Assembly (NCBI GenBank): GCA_013399875.1
Contig: VXAZ01000606.1
Location: 1-64,000 of the forward strand
DNA length: 64,000 nt
Reading direction: 5' to 3'
Origin: Gymnorhina tibicen
Lineage: Eukaryota > Chordata > Aves > Passeriformes > Artamidae
The notes beneath the pieces were generated by a model. That model did not search any database, was not told where the DNA came from, and saw only the letters and a program-made list of their open reading frames with translations. The first letter of the stretch is position 1. Each line of letters opens with the position of its first letter. Of the stretch, positions 1 to 14,100 are shown piece by piece. Position numbers and translations under genes: made by a program.

Positions 1-233
1 TTAACAGGGTCCTGTAGCTGTTCTGGAGTGAACAGAAACCCTTCCAACAAGAGACGGTACTGGACAACTCCCTCTGCCACAATCTCTCAACTGGAAGAAA
101 CCCCTTCTCCCCAGAAGAGAGTCCTTTCCTCAGAGGATGCAATGACAGGAAGTGATATAGAAAAACTGGGTGTTGGCCATGCCTACTGCTAGCTACTGCA
201 AAAATTCACCCTGTCCTACCCAGAACCAGAGTG
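1..233 (-). mobile_element. LTR fragment, same family as 17518-18011, cut by window edge
   Basis: Shares with the LTR at 17518-18011 the stretches ctccccagaagagagtcc, gctactgcaaaaattc and the terminal agaaccag, in the same orientation. Minus-strand U3 start is near 233. The left part lies outside the window, so its length and target duplication cannot be read. It is a solo LTR or the edge of an endogenous retrovirus; no viral gene is visible here. Confidence 0.7.
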
Positions 234-3200
234 TTTTTTGGTTTAGTTGGGTTTCTCCACAAATAAAAGAAATCCTTTCAACCGTATGTTGTACCACAGC
301 AGTACCAGGTTTAAGACATGAAGGGTTGATATGGTTTTACCTCGTTTGCCTACAGTGACTGCAAGACAACAATGAACAACACTCTGTGCATCTGCTGGAG
401 GGCTACACTGCGGGCTGCCCAAGAGGAAACAGCAAAAAAACTTGCATTGCATGGTAGACTACAAAGAGGCAAGCAGGCTGCTGTTTCATATATTTTCCTT
501 TTTTAAATTTAAGCACAAATTTTGTGCAGCACTGTGAAGAAAAGGCCTGTAAAGGAAAGACAACATGAGTTGCTAGCAAGTGTCCTATCCAAAGAAAAAC
601 TTTCAGGTCCTCTCTAGGCTTCTATCTAGTGACACTGGGGGAGAGAGGTCCCTACAAACCAGAACGGGGACTATGCTTACCTTTCAAGACTGTATCGTTC
701 CCCAGGAATCTCTATAGGGCAGAGCATCTGCAAAGGGAGAGAAGATATTTGTTTTCTTTTCTCCTGCAGGGGAGCATATGTACACTCTTTTTTCTGCAAT
801 ATCTTCATGAAAATTGAGTAAATTTTTTGCTAGTTATATTTCCAAATCGTTCTGTTACCCACTAGAAGCCCTCAACGCTGCAACTGCTCTCTGCCTCTGC
901 TGTCTCTTGAACAGTCAAGCATCCTCTTCTGCGCTGAGCTCCAGCTGCAAGAGGATCAATACCCTAATTAAGGGTATTGAGGGATCCACTTATCCCTCTT
1001 CCCTCATCTGAACAGCCTCATGTCTACCACAGCATCCTCTTAGGAAATATGTGTCATGGGCTTGAGTCCACTCATACTAAACAGAAAGTAAAAGTGCAGT
1101 TTCCTGTGTAGGGCAAGTGCCATGCCACCACACTGAAACTAACGAGCTGCAGCAGGGTAAGCGTCCTGTCATTGGAGCTGTGTTGTCACCATCACAGCTC
1201 TGCATGTCTGTACCTGCCCTCCAGCAGCCTTGCTGAAACTGACCTCTGTCCCCTGCTGGTAGAGGTGAACTTCTGCCAAGTATTCAGGGCTTTGCCAACA
1301 CCCCGCTCAGCCATTGCCTCTATCACCAGAGCAAGACTTCTTTCTGAGGTGGGAATATGATCCCCAAACACTTATACAGTTTATGAGAAATTGAAGGTGT
1401 TCTATCAGTCCGTATGGAAACATGGTCTTCAACCATGGAAGACCATAAGTCTTCAGCTTATGGAAACAACATAAGACTGGCTTTCCCATCTGTTTCCTTT
1501 GATGTGTGGGAAGCTTTGATGTCACCTGCTCTTCCTCCTGAGCCCTCATAGTGTTTTAGCTGTGGGTTTGGGTGGCAGGATGCTTTCAGTTCTACTCTGA
1601 ACATAAACCATGCAGGTTTTTTTAAGCCTTATCCTTCTTCCATCAGTCAAAAGAAACTCGATTTTTGAAAACCCGATACACATACTCACCCTCCAGCAAA
1701 TCAACTGCACGACTCAGCTTGGTGTCATCTGCAAGTGTGCCGAGAGTATACTTGATCCCACTGTGTCATTGATGATGATATTGAATAGTACTGATCCCTG
1801 GACAGACCCCTCAACCACGCCACTTACTACCGTTCTCTGTTTCGACATCAAGCTGTTTGTTGGCTGCAACAGTTTGGGTGCAGCCATCCAGCCAATTCCT
1901 TAACCATCAAACAGCTCATCCATCAAACTTCCTCCATTTTAGTGCCACAGGCCCTACAAAAATACTTATCCACCTGATCTGTGTCCTCTGGCTTAAGTAG
2001 CCTGGTTATGGGTTAAGATTGAAAATTTATTTCTTCATATAATAGCAGAGTCTATTATATGGAGTCTACACATATTTGATGCCTGTAGTTCTTTCATGGC
2101 CAAACTCTGCCTTTGGTAACAGGGTGAATAGGGCTGAAATTAGGAGAAAAGCACTCAACTGCATTTCATCACTGAATGTATGGACTACGGAATTAGTTTT
2201 AAAACACATTATTTGTAAATAACATCAGAGTTTACACATTTCTTATCACTGAGATGGGAGAATTTGAGATAAATAGCCTTGCCTTTTTTCATGGATGTGT
2301 GATGTAAGGGGAATGGCTACTGTCCGGTATCAGCCCTGGAAACACACTCTATGCAAAGGAACTGAAGTTTCAGAATAGGAACTGGGACTTCTAAAAGCTC
2401 AGGACTTCTCAGCTGCAGTGATGTATGTCACATGTCCTCAACTGTGTGTTCAGACTAGAGAGAGAGTTTAACATTCAGGCTGAGATGGAGAAGGCCCGAG
2501 AAACTCCCTCCTTCCCTTGCACCATTATGCCTTTCCTACTGTACACTGATCATCTAAATTAGCACTCACAAAAATGATGAACTACTGCACTTGTTTGAGA
2601 CAAGGTGGCTGGGCAGGTGCTCTGTAAACCTCTTTGCAGAAATTTCATCTCGTGCCTCCTCTGTTACAGCCATGATAGTCTCAATTACTGTCAGCCATGC
2701 ACAGTGTTGGCAGCTCTGGGACAGCACACTTGAAGTGCTCAGCTCTCTGTATCCTCAACACACATGAGGCCAACTTCCTACTACTGACTGGCCAGTGCAA
2801 ACTCCCTGCATCCTGCAGGCAGTGTGCACCTGTGATTCTCTTTTGACTCTCCCTTTGCTTTATGAGAACTTTGCATTATCACAACTTTAAAAAGGTGAAC
2901 ATAAACCCTGGCTTTAAACTTTCTGGCATTTGACAGCTTTGATGCCAAGTGATGGAAAGTGTCAGCTAATTAAAAAATTAATTTCTTTTTCAAATGCCAC
3001 TCTTTGTTATGAAAATGTCTGCTCAAAGTGCAGCCTACACATTAGCCTGTAGAGAAGGAACCCAAACTGCAAAAATCATAGTGCTGTATTTAATTAAGGA
3101 TCAGAGGATTTTACAAAGAACAGTAAATTGCATAGTGAAAACCCATATTCCATGATGGAGAATATATTAAAACAATCCTCTTCAACCCCAAGCAACCCAT

Positions 3201-6200
3201 GCTTGCTACAATTGCTAATTTTAGACACAAACTTCATAAACTACAGGTTTTCTGCTTTGGCATGCCTTTATGTTGTTTTCCTCCCAAATCAGATGCCTAC
3301 TATGACTTGATGCAAGTCACACAGAGGTCCAAATCCTTGAATTGGAGCACGGCAAAACTGCACGCTCAGACATTTCAGAAGCCAGTAACCAACAGCAAGA
3401 TGCATGCATACTGCAGGAACAGTTATACAACCTCCAGAAATTTATTTTCCTTTAAAGTTAGTTTAATTTCCTTGACTCTTCTTTTCTGTGCTATCATGAA
3501 GAACTGCTTCAAAATATGTCACCACCAGGGAGTGAGGAGTCAAAGAAGTCTGAATGGGTAGTACTATAAGGAGATTGGTCTAGATGGGAGTCACTGCAGG
3601 TCGAAGAGAAACAAAGCTGATGAAAGACAGGTATGTATGACTGCTTAATGCAGCAGTGAGAAACCAAACATTGAGCTTCAGAGGCAGGAGGTATGTGAGG
3701 GAAACCTGAAGTGCTGACACAAAACCAGCAGTTGAAGCTTTGTGACCATATTGTCAAAGAGTTACATCTATAAAAAGGTGAATTAGTCAAACAATGTGGA
3801 TGAGGAAAAGAAGCACACCAAAAAAACAAATAGGGAGAAGAAGCAGGAGCGGATAACAAGGCAAACAATTTCCAATTAAGGTTTAATTGCTAGTATCAGT
3901 GGTGAGCAGGAAATGAAGAGTTTCATCACCTAGAGACTGCAGGCCAAAGTGGAAAAAAGGAAAGAGGGACCATTTACACTGAGAGGTGTAGGGCCAACTC
4001 CATGGCATGCTATCAGCAATGTCTGAGCTGAGAAGAGATGGGAAATGGGGTGACAGTTGGAAACGTGTGAATGTAACTGAGGTTTTGAGCTGTGGTGTCC
4101 AAAAGCATGTCAGGGGAAAGTGTGTATCTGTATTGTGAAGAGAAAACATGGAAGAGGCTGCTTCCAGCATTATAATCCACTGTAATTCTTCCCCAACACT
4201 TTTCCCACCCTGTCTTCCCAAAACTGTACTCTGCCTCAGCAAATTGCAGTGACTGAAGTTTCTTCTAAGTGAGAAAGATACTTATTTCTAGAAACATAGC
4301 GCAGAAAGACTTGTCTTTTACACAAATCCCAGTCCTTTAAAAAAAAATCCTGCAAGAATTTAAGATATATTTGGTAGTTATCCAACTTCTCCGTAAATCT
4401 TTTATTTAAGCAATCCAGGCCCTTCCCCATTTCTTCTTCCCTTTTCCCAACAGATGTGTTCAAGAATACTGAGCCCAAAGAATACAAACACGGTGTAGGA
4501 AAGAACTTGCTTTAGCCTCCAGGCCCATTTCTTCTGATCAAGCCATTATCTCATGCCTGTGAGCAACAGACTCCTCCTGACACAAGTACACTTGCTTGTT
4601 GAGCTTGTTACATGTCCCAGGGCTAGCAATCCTATGGGGAAGGAAAATATTTTTCATTTTTGTTACCATATTTGTTCAAGAGGCAGCAGAACACCTTCTT
4701 TTATGAGTGTAACGCAAGCATAGATGTGTGCCCAGCAGTCTGGTTCTGAGATCAGAATTTTTGCAAGTGAGATAATTGGTCAGTGCACCACACTGCAAAT
4801 TAGCAAGGTCAGTCCTATAATGTGTCAAAAAAACCACTGGAAAAGAGATTTTTTTGTTGAGCACCCAGCTCAACAAAAATCCACTACCTGTCCCTGTTAC
4901 CATTCAGTGAGAAAGTGGTAGAGGCTCAGAGCAGACTCTGGGAGCTGCAGTGCAGAGATACAAGTGGGTCAGTGTCAACTGAAGAGTTTCTGCCACAAAG
5001 CACTCTATCTGTGTTAAACCACAGTTTGGGATCCCTGGCTGCTGAGCAGAGAGCTGCAAAGCTTTTCATGGTGTTTTGTGTAGCCTACATGCATGTGTAA
5101 TCTAGCAATGATGAAAGAAATAAGTTTTCCTTTATCTCCTTCACTTCATGCTCCTGGATTATCTTCGAATGAAATACCTTAGCATCATGCAGTGCATTTT
5201 CTGGCAGCTCTTCCTCTTGTTGGTAAAGCCTATGTTCTCAGGGATCAAATTAGTGATAGACTACATGCAGCCTGCTTAACTACTTTCTCATTATTCCACT
5301 GTTGGTTTAATTGCAATAGAAAAAAAAACTTGGGGGCTATTGCACTTGGATTTAAAATACTAACTTATGATACAGCAGCTCTTCCAGTTAAAAGCTCATT
5401 GCTATTACGAAAAATACTTAGGTGTTCCTACAATGAGGAACAACTGTAAAAACAGGGTAAGCAAGCTCTGTACTCTGAGTTATCAGCAGGAATGTAACAA
5501 GAGACTCTCAGATTAATCAGCCTCGGTGGATTCCGAGTGCTCTGACATCCAGTCTAAATACGGACCCCAACTAAACTAATGATTTTCTATGAACCCACAT
5601 ACAGTTGTTAAATTTTATTTTCCGAGAATAGAAACAATTTCATGTTTGTGAGATGCCTTATTCCTTTTTGATTGCTTATGAACAGACAAGTTGCTTTCGG
5701 AATAAAGCCTGCCAAATCTAACAGGTTAGAAATGGACTTCAGAATCAGTCTGGAAAAGGAAGATATGTTGGAATATTTATGGCATAAGGCAGGATTGGCT
5801 CTTTACAGAGGCCACTGAGCAGAGCAGACAAACTACAAATAGTGAAAATGGGTTCACTCACAAACAATTTTAAATTGTGATTTTAAATTGTCTTGTTGTG
5901 GCAGGAGAATCATATTTAATCAATACGCATTCTTAGCCTTGCCTCTGTGCGTTATATTTTCAGTGAGATCAATTCTGAGTGACGGAGGCATTTAAAAGGA
6001 GTTCATCATTTTTCAACAAACAGATGTTTTTCTCCCCCTGCCCCCTCCTCCTGCATGTTATTGGACTTAAAGTATTGAAATCCTGCACACAGAAATACGA
6101 TGTTTTCATTTACTTGCCCATCACAGCACTCACAGAAAAACAACAGCATAGGATTTCAAAGACAGAAGCTTCGTAATATCTAATAGAGTGATGCTTAGAA

Positions 6201-8123
6201 GTGTGTTTAATGCAGGAAACGTGCATAACCAGCTCAGATACTACCACCAAAGTAGACATTTGAAATTGTTTACAAAAAAAAGACAACAAGAAATCACACG
6301 CAGGCTGGTGGGCAACGTTAAGAAGGTACAAGGCTTGCAGTGTATTAAAGAAATGTGCAAAACTGACAACAGGCAACAAACATTCACATCTTGTTGAGTC
6401 ACAAATTTGTTTTTTTTATAACAAAATAGGCTGACCAGTGATTCTGATTTCATCAATAGTATGCTGCTCTTCAGGCAGGATACAGCCAAAAGGTTACACA
6501 AGCTGCAAAATTAAACTCTTTTGAAGTCATGATGTGACAAGAGCTTATTTAGGTCCAAGGCTTTCCGCAGAGCAGTCATTTGATTGGCATTCTTTTAAAT
6601 ATACAAACAGAAGGATCAAAATAACTGTCACATAAGAACTGGCTATCATCTTATCTGCAAAATAAAGAAATCCAGGATGATCCTTCATGAGCAATGCAGC
6701 TAACACATATTTCTTTGGACAAATACATATTCATATGTGCTTGCAAAGTATTTCTAAATAGACTTTTCAAGAAGTAGTTTTAGAGTAGTGCAATATAACT
6801 TTATCTGCAATTGCAACCAGTGAGAGGTAATCCAGAGAGGACCACAGCCCCCCTTGAGGATGCAGTCCTGTTGCTCTCCCCTGGGCAAAAAATCCCCTTT
6901 AATGTCACTGGGAACTATAATGAGGAGCTGTGCACAGGTAGTCCCTCAGGAATGAGTCTCTGCTCACTATGTGGGGAGCTGAGTGTGGAAGTCTGCATGC
7001 AGCTACCAGAATATATCCCCAAGTACTCGTTATGCAGTGGCCACTAAGACATTTGAAATGTAAATGTTTCTCGTCTATGTTCCATGTAATTTATAAGATA
7101 ATGCAGTTTCCATGCAGTAGGGAAAGATCATATCAGAAGAACTGACATTATTAACTAAGGAAAAAACCGTGGTATATCAGTTTTACCACAACTGCATCTT
7201 TTTCCTCTACACTGTATTTCACATTGGTAACAGGTAATGTTATACCATAAAGCATATTAATATGATCTTGTGATTTGAATGAAAAACCTTTTCTGCAAGA
7301 TATCCATATTAAAATAGTTATGTGCACAAAAAGTGTTCATAGCATGACACCCAAAGCAATATGGAGTTAGTTCAACCCATTACAGCTAAACTATATAGTA
7401 CAAATGAAGACTACTGGTACATGTAGAAAAATATGATAGGCAATCAGTTACAAACCTGGCAGTATTTTAAAACAGAGATTTTTAGGTCTTACAATGGAAT
7501 GATAAAGACAGCAGGAACTGCTTTTGGGAGCTCCAGAAAGAGATTTGCAGTTGGTATTTCTCATCATCTTATAAGCAGCCCTACCACATAGAAAAATGTT
7601 GCACCAGGAGTTAACATCAGGGGCTGAAATTTAAAAAAAATCTGCTAAAACTTAAGTGCAGTAGGCTCCACTACATTGTATTTCTCTTGCAATATACAAA
7701 ACATAGAAAATTCTAATGATAACTTACTGGATAAAAATATTAATGCTCACAAATAAAATCTGAGAAATTTCTGAGTCAGATTTAAAGTTACACATTTTGT
7801 AGGTTTAGTTGGCATGATTTGACTGTCTCACGTATCTTTGACCACCAAGTAGCAGTATATATTCCCCATTTTAGATTGACTTGTTTAATGCATTACATTG
7901 TTTCTAACAAGGCTTTCAAATGGCAAAACTCCTGCTTTGAACAAATGTCTTTACAATGAGGAATAGATCTTCCATGAGAAACACCTTTTAATACCATTCA
8001 CAAAATCTCCCCACTAGATAAAAAGGCAAGAGAAATAAAAAGCATAGAGAAAGGAAACGCTTCTTAGGCTTGCTCTTTTATCTTCCCCTGGCAGATGCTG
8101 GTCTCCTCAACACATGAAGTTGG
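234..8123 (-). other. MCTP1 3' UTR and downstream flank, no second gene seen
   Basis: About 7.9 kb below the MCTP1 stop. It is AT-rich, with no coding exon recognised on either strand; ORFs of up to about 120 codons around 3.2-4.3 kb show no family signature. The 3' UTR must start at 8123 and run downward. Several ATTAAA-like hexamers on the minus strand, and an AATAAA near 5613-5618, are possible poly(A) signals, but none can be chosen from sequence alone. An old CR1 piece lies at about 1680-1990. Confidence 0.5.
1680..1990 (-). mobile_element. CR1 LINE fragment (diverged)
   Basis: Contains the recognisable CR1 reverse-strand phrases cttggtgtcatctgcaa, actgatccctgg and gccatccagccaatt in the right order. 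This is the inner 3' half of the element; neither the tail nor the 5' end is present. Many substitutions and indels mark it as old. No intact reading frame remains. Confidence 0.75.
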
Positions 8124-8195
8124 CTATGCAGGATTGTTTTTCTTTCTCTTGCTCGGGCTGTGAGTAGGATCTTGTTTCAATTCATGGTATTGCAT
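8124..8195 (-). CDS. MCTP1: MCTP1 terminal coding exon with stop
   Basis: 72 nt including TAG at 8124-8126. It encodes [14 protein letters not shown] followed by SKRKKNNPA. Acceptor is aaacag. This corresponds to the VQYQELKP...HSP...KRKKNN tail of vertebrate MCTP1; here a Met replaces the Val right at the exon junction. The 3' UTR continues to lower coordinates. The run of basic residues near the C-terminus is expected to face the cytosol. Confidence 0.92.
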   Translation of the reverse strand: MQYHELKQDPTHSPSKRKKNNPA

Positions 8196-11100
8196 CTGTT
8201 TAAACACAAAGTTCAGAAAGAAAGTTGTCAGGTGGCACTTGATAGAAAAATAGAAAGATATTTTTTTCCTGCCAGGGGATAAGAAGTAAAAAGAAAACCA
8301 ACTTTCCCCCTAAAACTGACACAGGATTTGCAGATGTGATTCACCAACAACAGTATGACAGATCTAGAATAAGAAGGAAAACCAGCACCAGGAATATCCT
8401 GCCAGGAAATAACACTGCATGCTGATGTAAACTTAGAAAAGACTACTTTTTTTTTGTTTTCTCCCTGAGCTCTAACAGACAATAAACATTATCATCTTGA
8501 CCATGTTGGATACCATTCTTTGTAATGTTTCTTAAAAACTTGGTTATTTCCAAATGCCTACCACAGAGGGTATCAGATACAGAGAGGGTATTTGCACCCA
8601 TATCTCCTACTTTTACCAGCTCTGAACTGAAACTAGAAATATGGGAAGTCTATAATCTTTGTGATGCTGGACATGATTTATGTGCTTGATGTTATCTTAA
8701 ATCTTGCATGCTCTCTGGGGATTGTGTACTGCATCACAAAAGCTTGTAATTCACAACCAGCTTTTTTTTTTAAAGGTGTTTATGAGCACAGTTGAACTGT
8801 GGCCACAGCAAAACCTTTCACCCCAGGAAAGGCAAGGCCAAAGTGTTCTCAGAGTGCTGTCTCATGACACTGGGCCATGCTGCCTGCCTCTTCCATTATT
8901 TGACCTTCCTGTTCCTTCTCTGCATGTCCTGAGAGCCTCAGCTCCAGTGTTTCCTACACAGTGCTCTATCCTAGACAGATTCACGTGGTGCTGCAGGCTG
9001 TTCCGTACATGCTCTAGCACCTGCTACCATCTCACAAACACTTGTCCTCCTACTGATTGCTCCTATGGATCCTCAGGGGCACAGCCAATGTAGGAACTTC
9101 CTTCTCACTGGAAAAAGATCTAGCAGCCTCCTGGTAGTTCATGGACTATCCCCAGCTTGAGTTTGCAATTTCTTTCTGCCAAAGAATATAATTTTAAATC
9201 AAAATAGCTGCTTTAAAAATTTGTTAAAAAAAAACCCAGGAAAAATATATACACACCACTTGCACATCTGAAGGGACTCTGGATAAAAAGTCAAGTAGTT
9301 CGTTGTTATCAATTGCATATGGATTTCGAATCTTCTTTGTAAATTTATTGATGCCTGCAAAAGTGAAAGTTCAAATGTTACTATCATAAGATACAAGATA
9401 TCAAAAGATGCATACTTTTGGCAGTTTTAAAGCAGATTTTAGGATCCTTTTTAAAGCCTGACAGCAGCAATGAATGAACGCAGGAATGAATGCATGAATT
9501 GTAAACTCGGGCTCCAAAGGCTGGACTCTGCTGCTGTGGTTCCCTGTTTCAAAATGCAAAAGTTCTAGGGACATTTTCAAATTCCTTTAATACATTTTTT
9601 TTTAAAGTAACAGAAACTGTGATTATTGTGAGGAAGTTGGGAAAAGTAGAGACATAAAAAGTATTTAACTTCTGTAACAGAGAGGATGAGTAGAAATGGG
9701 CTTAATTGCAGGACAGAAGATTCAGAAGATTCAAGGAAAATATTTTTCATGCTAAGGACAATGAAATATATGGGAAGCAGAGAAGTCTGCATCATAGGAA
9801 GGCTTTAGAGGAGTTTGCACAAACCTCTGTCTGGGAATGACAGATAGAGATGAGCTGATGTCAGTGCAGAGAAGAGAGGATATGTCTCCCTTAGACATCA
9901 TGGTCTTATAATGCCTATTGACAGTTACTGTTCAGAAGCACCAAGAAAAATTGTCCACAAAATAATCAGAAAGCAGGCTTTTAAATTAAGACTTATTTTC
10001 TTACCATTACATACCAAGTCAGATTCATACACTTTGAGAACCTGGTTTGTGGGCTCTTTGAGAACCTGGTTTGTGGTTTGTAGAACACACATCTAAAACA
10101 TGGACAGGAGCAGTGCAAACTGCATTGATTCTCATGTGAGCAGGAGAAAGCCAGGACACTATTGAAAATATGCCTTTCTGTGTAATGTATCCAGGCTCTA
10201 TCAGATATAAGATAACATAGTTTATCTTCCAAAATATGGATTTTGGAAGATCAGATAAAGCCTTTAGTGCCCATGCTTTTCAGAAAGATTCAGCAAGGAC
10301 ATAAAGCCTCTGGATGGGGCATGCAAGATTCAGTGTCAACAACACCCACAGCCTCCCACTGCATGAATCCTCAGTTCTGCAGTGCAGATAGGAGATGCTG
10401 CCCTCCCTTTATATGGCGATTGAATAGTGAATGTTCAGAAGGACTATCTGAGGTTCAAACACCTTTGTTTAAGAAGATGTTTTGCATGAGCAAGTGACTG
10501 CAAAATTTAAGGTCAAAGCCACTGTTCACTGCACATGGCCACTGGACCACCCATGGGTGAATTCAGGTGGTATGATCTCACTTTTATCACATCTGATAAA
10601 TAAAAATACCAGTCAGTGTGTGAAACCTTGAGAAAGGAAAAGCACTGCAGAGATGAGAGGAGACACTACAGGAGAAGCAGAATACAAGGGGATTGGTCTT
10701 TTCCAACAGTTTGAAAAATTTCAGATTAAAATAATTATTTATAATTTTTTCCACATAAACAGCTGTAGCTGTTACCAGGACTCTGCACTTCATCAAGTGG
10801 GATTAGGATGGATCCACCCCACCTAACACAGTACATCTTCAGGGACCAGTCCAGTCTGTGCTGGGAGAGACACAGCCAGGAAAGAATGGAGAATTTCTTG
10901 CTAGGGTAGGCTGAAAGGAGCAGTCCCTATGGATGCACAGAAGAAAGACAGCTATACAAAAGCTGAGACATAATATGGAGAAATTTTCGTTTAAAACCTT
11001 GACCTTCCAAAGAACAAAATGGGCAGATGCTGCTTGAGACCAGCTCAAACATTCCTACAGAAATAGGTCAGGAAAGAGAGATCAATGCCTTCCACAGGCA

Positions 11101-14100
11101 GGATGGATGAATAAATATACACAGGAGAGGCTAGAAACACGCAGTGATGGAGAAAACAGGTAGGTGTTTGGAATACTGCAGTTTTTGAAGGGACAGCTGC
11201 TCAAAGCTATGCTCAGCATGACATGGCTCTATGAGAATTCATTTCACTATGAGGAGGTCTGGATTGTGGGAGCTGCAGCTGTGCAGAACCTGTCTGGTCT
11301 CCTGGCGTGATGCAAGAGAAAAAGGTCCCTAAAGAAGGGATCCATGTACACTCGCTGAGTAAGAAGTCACCTAAACTGAAGTGCAGGAGAAAAATGTGGA
11401 GCCAAAACCTCTAGTGAACAAAGGGGCTTGAAGTTGTATCTACATAGCCTATGTAACTTCAAGGCAGGGAGAGAAGAAGTGAAGAAAGTGAAAGGTGCAT
11501 TTATAATAATTTCTGCTTATGCTCTCCATCCATGGTTTGGGAGCCTTGGGAGTTGAGACTCTGCCTTACCTGAAACAGAGACATTTCTGTGGGAGTGTGA
11601 CACTTCCAGGGGTATGAGTCATGAGCTTTTCAAAGAACAGTTCTGGCTCTACAGTTATGTGGATCTTGGAAGGGTATTATAATCTCAGGTTATTGTATCA
11701 AACAAAGGAGATGTAAGAAAGCAAGATGTCAGATTTGTCTGGAAAATGACAGAAAAAGGACACAGACAAATACTTCAAACTTCCTGTGTGTGTGCTAAAA
11801 GGAATGAAATTTTGGGAGCAAACTAAGAGTTTGGTTTACACTTAAGTGATGCATGGTATGGGGGAATAAGTAAAAGTCACAGACAGGAAAAGAAAGGAAG
11901 CCCATCTGCTTGGTTTTGTTAGTTCTGTAGAAATATTTTTGTATTTTGTTCATATCATCTTTATTGCTTCGGCTATGATCATTTGAGAAAACATTCTAAG
12001 AAAATTACTAATACTGACTGATAAATAAAAAATAAATTCTTTAGAGTCAGTTCAATGATTTTATGCTGTCTCCTGAATTCAAAAGTTTCCTACAAAAGTG
12101 TGATTGCTATTCTGTTTTCAGAAAGAAAATCTAGCCACTGATGTAACTGAGACTGTGCTCTTCATAAGTCCATGCTACCGGATAAGGGTACAGCTGCTGG
12201 TGGTGTAAAATGTATGAAAAGATGTACAAATGAAAACCTGGAGCATTATTTACAACAGATGTGGTAACAGCAGCTTTTTAAAATCAGTATAAAAAATAGA
12301 TATAAGGACAAGTAGTGAAAGCTTGGATCAATCATAATTCCACCCAGAGTTTCTGTTCATTATCAACCAGCCAAATGCCACCTATTCTTTCTGTCTAACT
12401 AAAGGTGACCTCTTAAACAGGTTTCTTGGTGCTATGTTTGCATACACTTTCACAAGATAAAGTACTGCAGTAAAAAAGGCATATTGTCCTAAATGCACTA
12501 TATAGATTGAAATGCCTCTGTTTGTGTATAAGTGCTGAAAATAAATCAGAGTAATATCTAGACAAAGCTACACTTTGATATATGAAGAATCCTCATGGCT
12601 ACATGTTTATAGTATGATTAAGTCTAGAATGCCAACCAAGAAAAATGCATTTTGCAGGTGAGCCTAAATATTTACACTGTTGCAATTCTTAACTAACCTG
12701 CGTATTTCCATCATGGGGCAGCTTCATGACCATAAATACCAAAAAGCACTGTCAGTGTAAGTCATCCACTAAAAACCAGGTTTTTTAAGTGGTACAGACA
12801 GTTTAAAAGAGCTTTACTTACCCCAGATGAGGACAATGTATCTCAGAGGAATGAAATACAGGATAACGGTGAACACAGAGAGGGCAGCAATTGCCAGCCA
12901 GCTCAGGAATGGGACAGTCCAGTTAAATGTACTAAAGAAAAATGAACAAAAGTCAGAACTGAGGTCAGCTGACAGAGCCAATAAAAGAGCAAATAATGAG
13001 TAGGACAGTGGTAAAAGTGCCAGTTTCCACCAGGGAGAACAAACTGAGTCCACAAATGAATGCATGGATGCATTTGTCATTCATCAGGGAGAGCCTGGGC
13101 TTGGACCCACTGTCAGTGGAAATGAAAGGAGGTCCTGGCTTAGCCCACTTGCCTGCTGAATTTCGTCTCTCCTGGCCCAGCAGTGCACATCTGCCAGGTG
13201 AACCACTGCTCTGCTTTTTGGAAATCTCAGTGCCTAACCCCAGTTTCAGCACCAGGCAAAACCCACAGAGCTCGTTCTCCCCAAGTGTACTCACAGAGGC
13301 AAACTACATTCCCTGCTCAACACCATGGCAGAGTAGGATGCAATAGCTGGAAGAGTACTGCTAGGGCTCTCTTGTTTTATCTCCTCCCTGTTTCACTCTA
13401 AGGACAGCATAAGCAGTTAAAGGCTGAGCAGGGACTTTCCCCTCTGTCTGAGATACAGGTGCACTCCTCAACCAGGTGCCTTCCTGTTTTGAGGTAAAAG
13501 GAAAAGGCAGGTGCATGGCTATGCAAAGCTGGAAACTTGTCCATGTGCTTAAGAAGGAGAGGGCTGGGGATAAAAAAAGGAGGTGATAGAACAGTCAGTC
13601 ATGAAGACAGGGATAATGCAACAGCAGTGGTTGAGGGAAGAAATAAAACCCCTTTGGATGTCAAAAAAAAGCAACCAAAAAACCCCNAAAAAGAAACCCA
13701 ACCAAATTTAAAAAAAACAAAAAAAACAAACCCTGAAACAAGTAAAGGTTATTTATCCATGAATAAACGAAGAGAATTTCTGGGATCCCATCAGAGTTTC
13801 AGGACATTACTTTTCCAAAAAAGGTCAGACAAAAACATCCTCACTAAGGGTCCCAGACTCTATTCTCTGATAAAACTCTGCTGGTCACCACATTCTGCAA
13901 AAGTTGAGGTGTGAGGAAGGGAAAGTTAATGGATCTTGAAACAGGGTGCTGTAGCTCTCCAGCCCGTGTTTGGTGAAGAGAGAAAGACCAGATGACAATT
14001 TTATACATATGTCCCATAGGAACATTGGTTAAGGGAGCTTGGCTCAGTGGATTTGTTCCATGAAGGCACCACCACGTCAAAAGTGTTGCATGACATTTAT

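Noticed and set aside
12965..13401. Overlapping ORFs next to the second membrane exon as extra coding exons
   Set aside because: The MCTP1 frame is already complete across this region, and the ORFs lie beyond the acceptor at 12932 with no family match.
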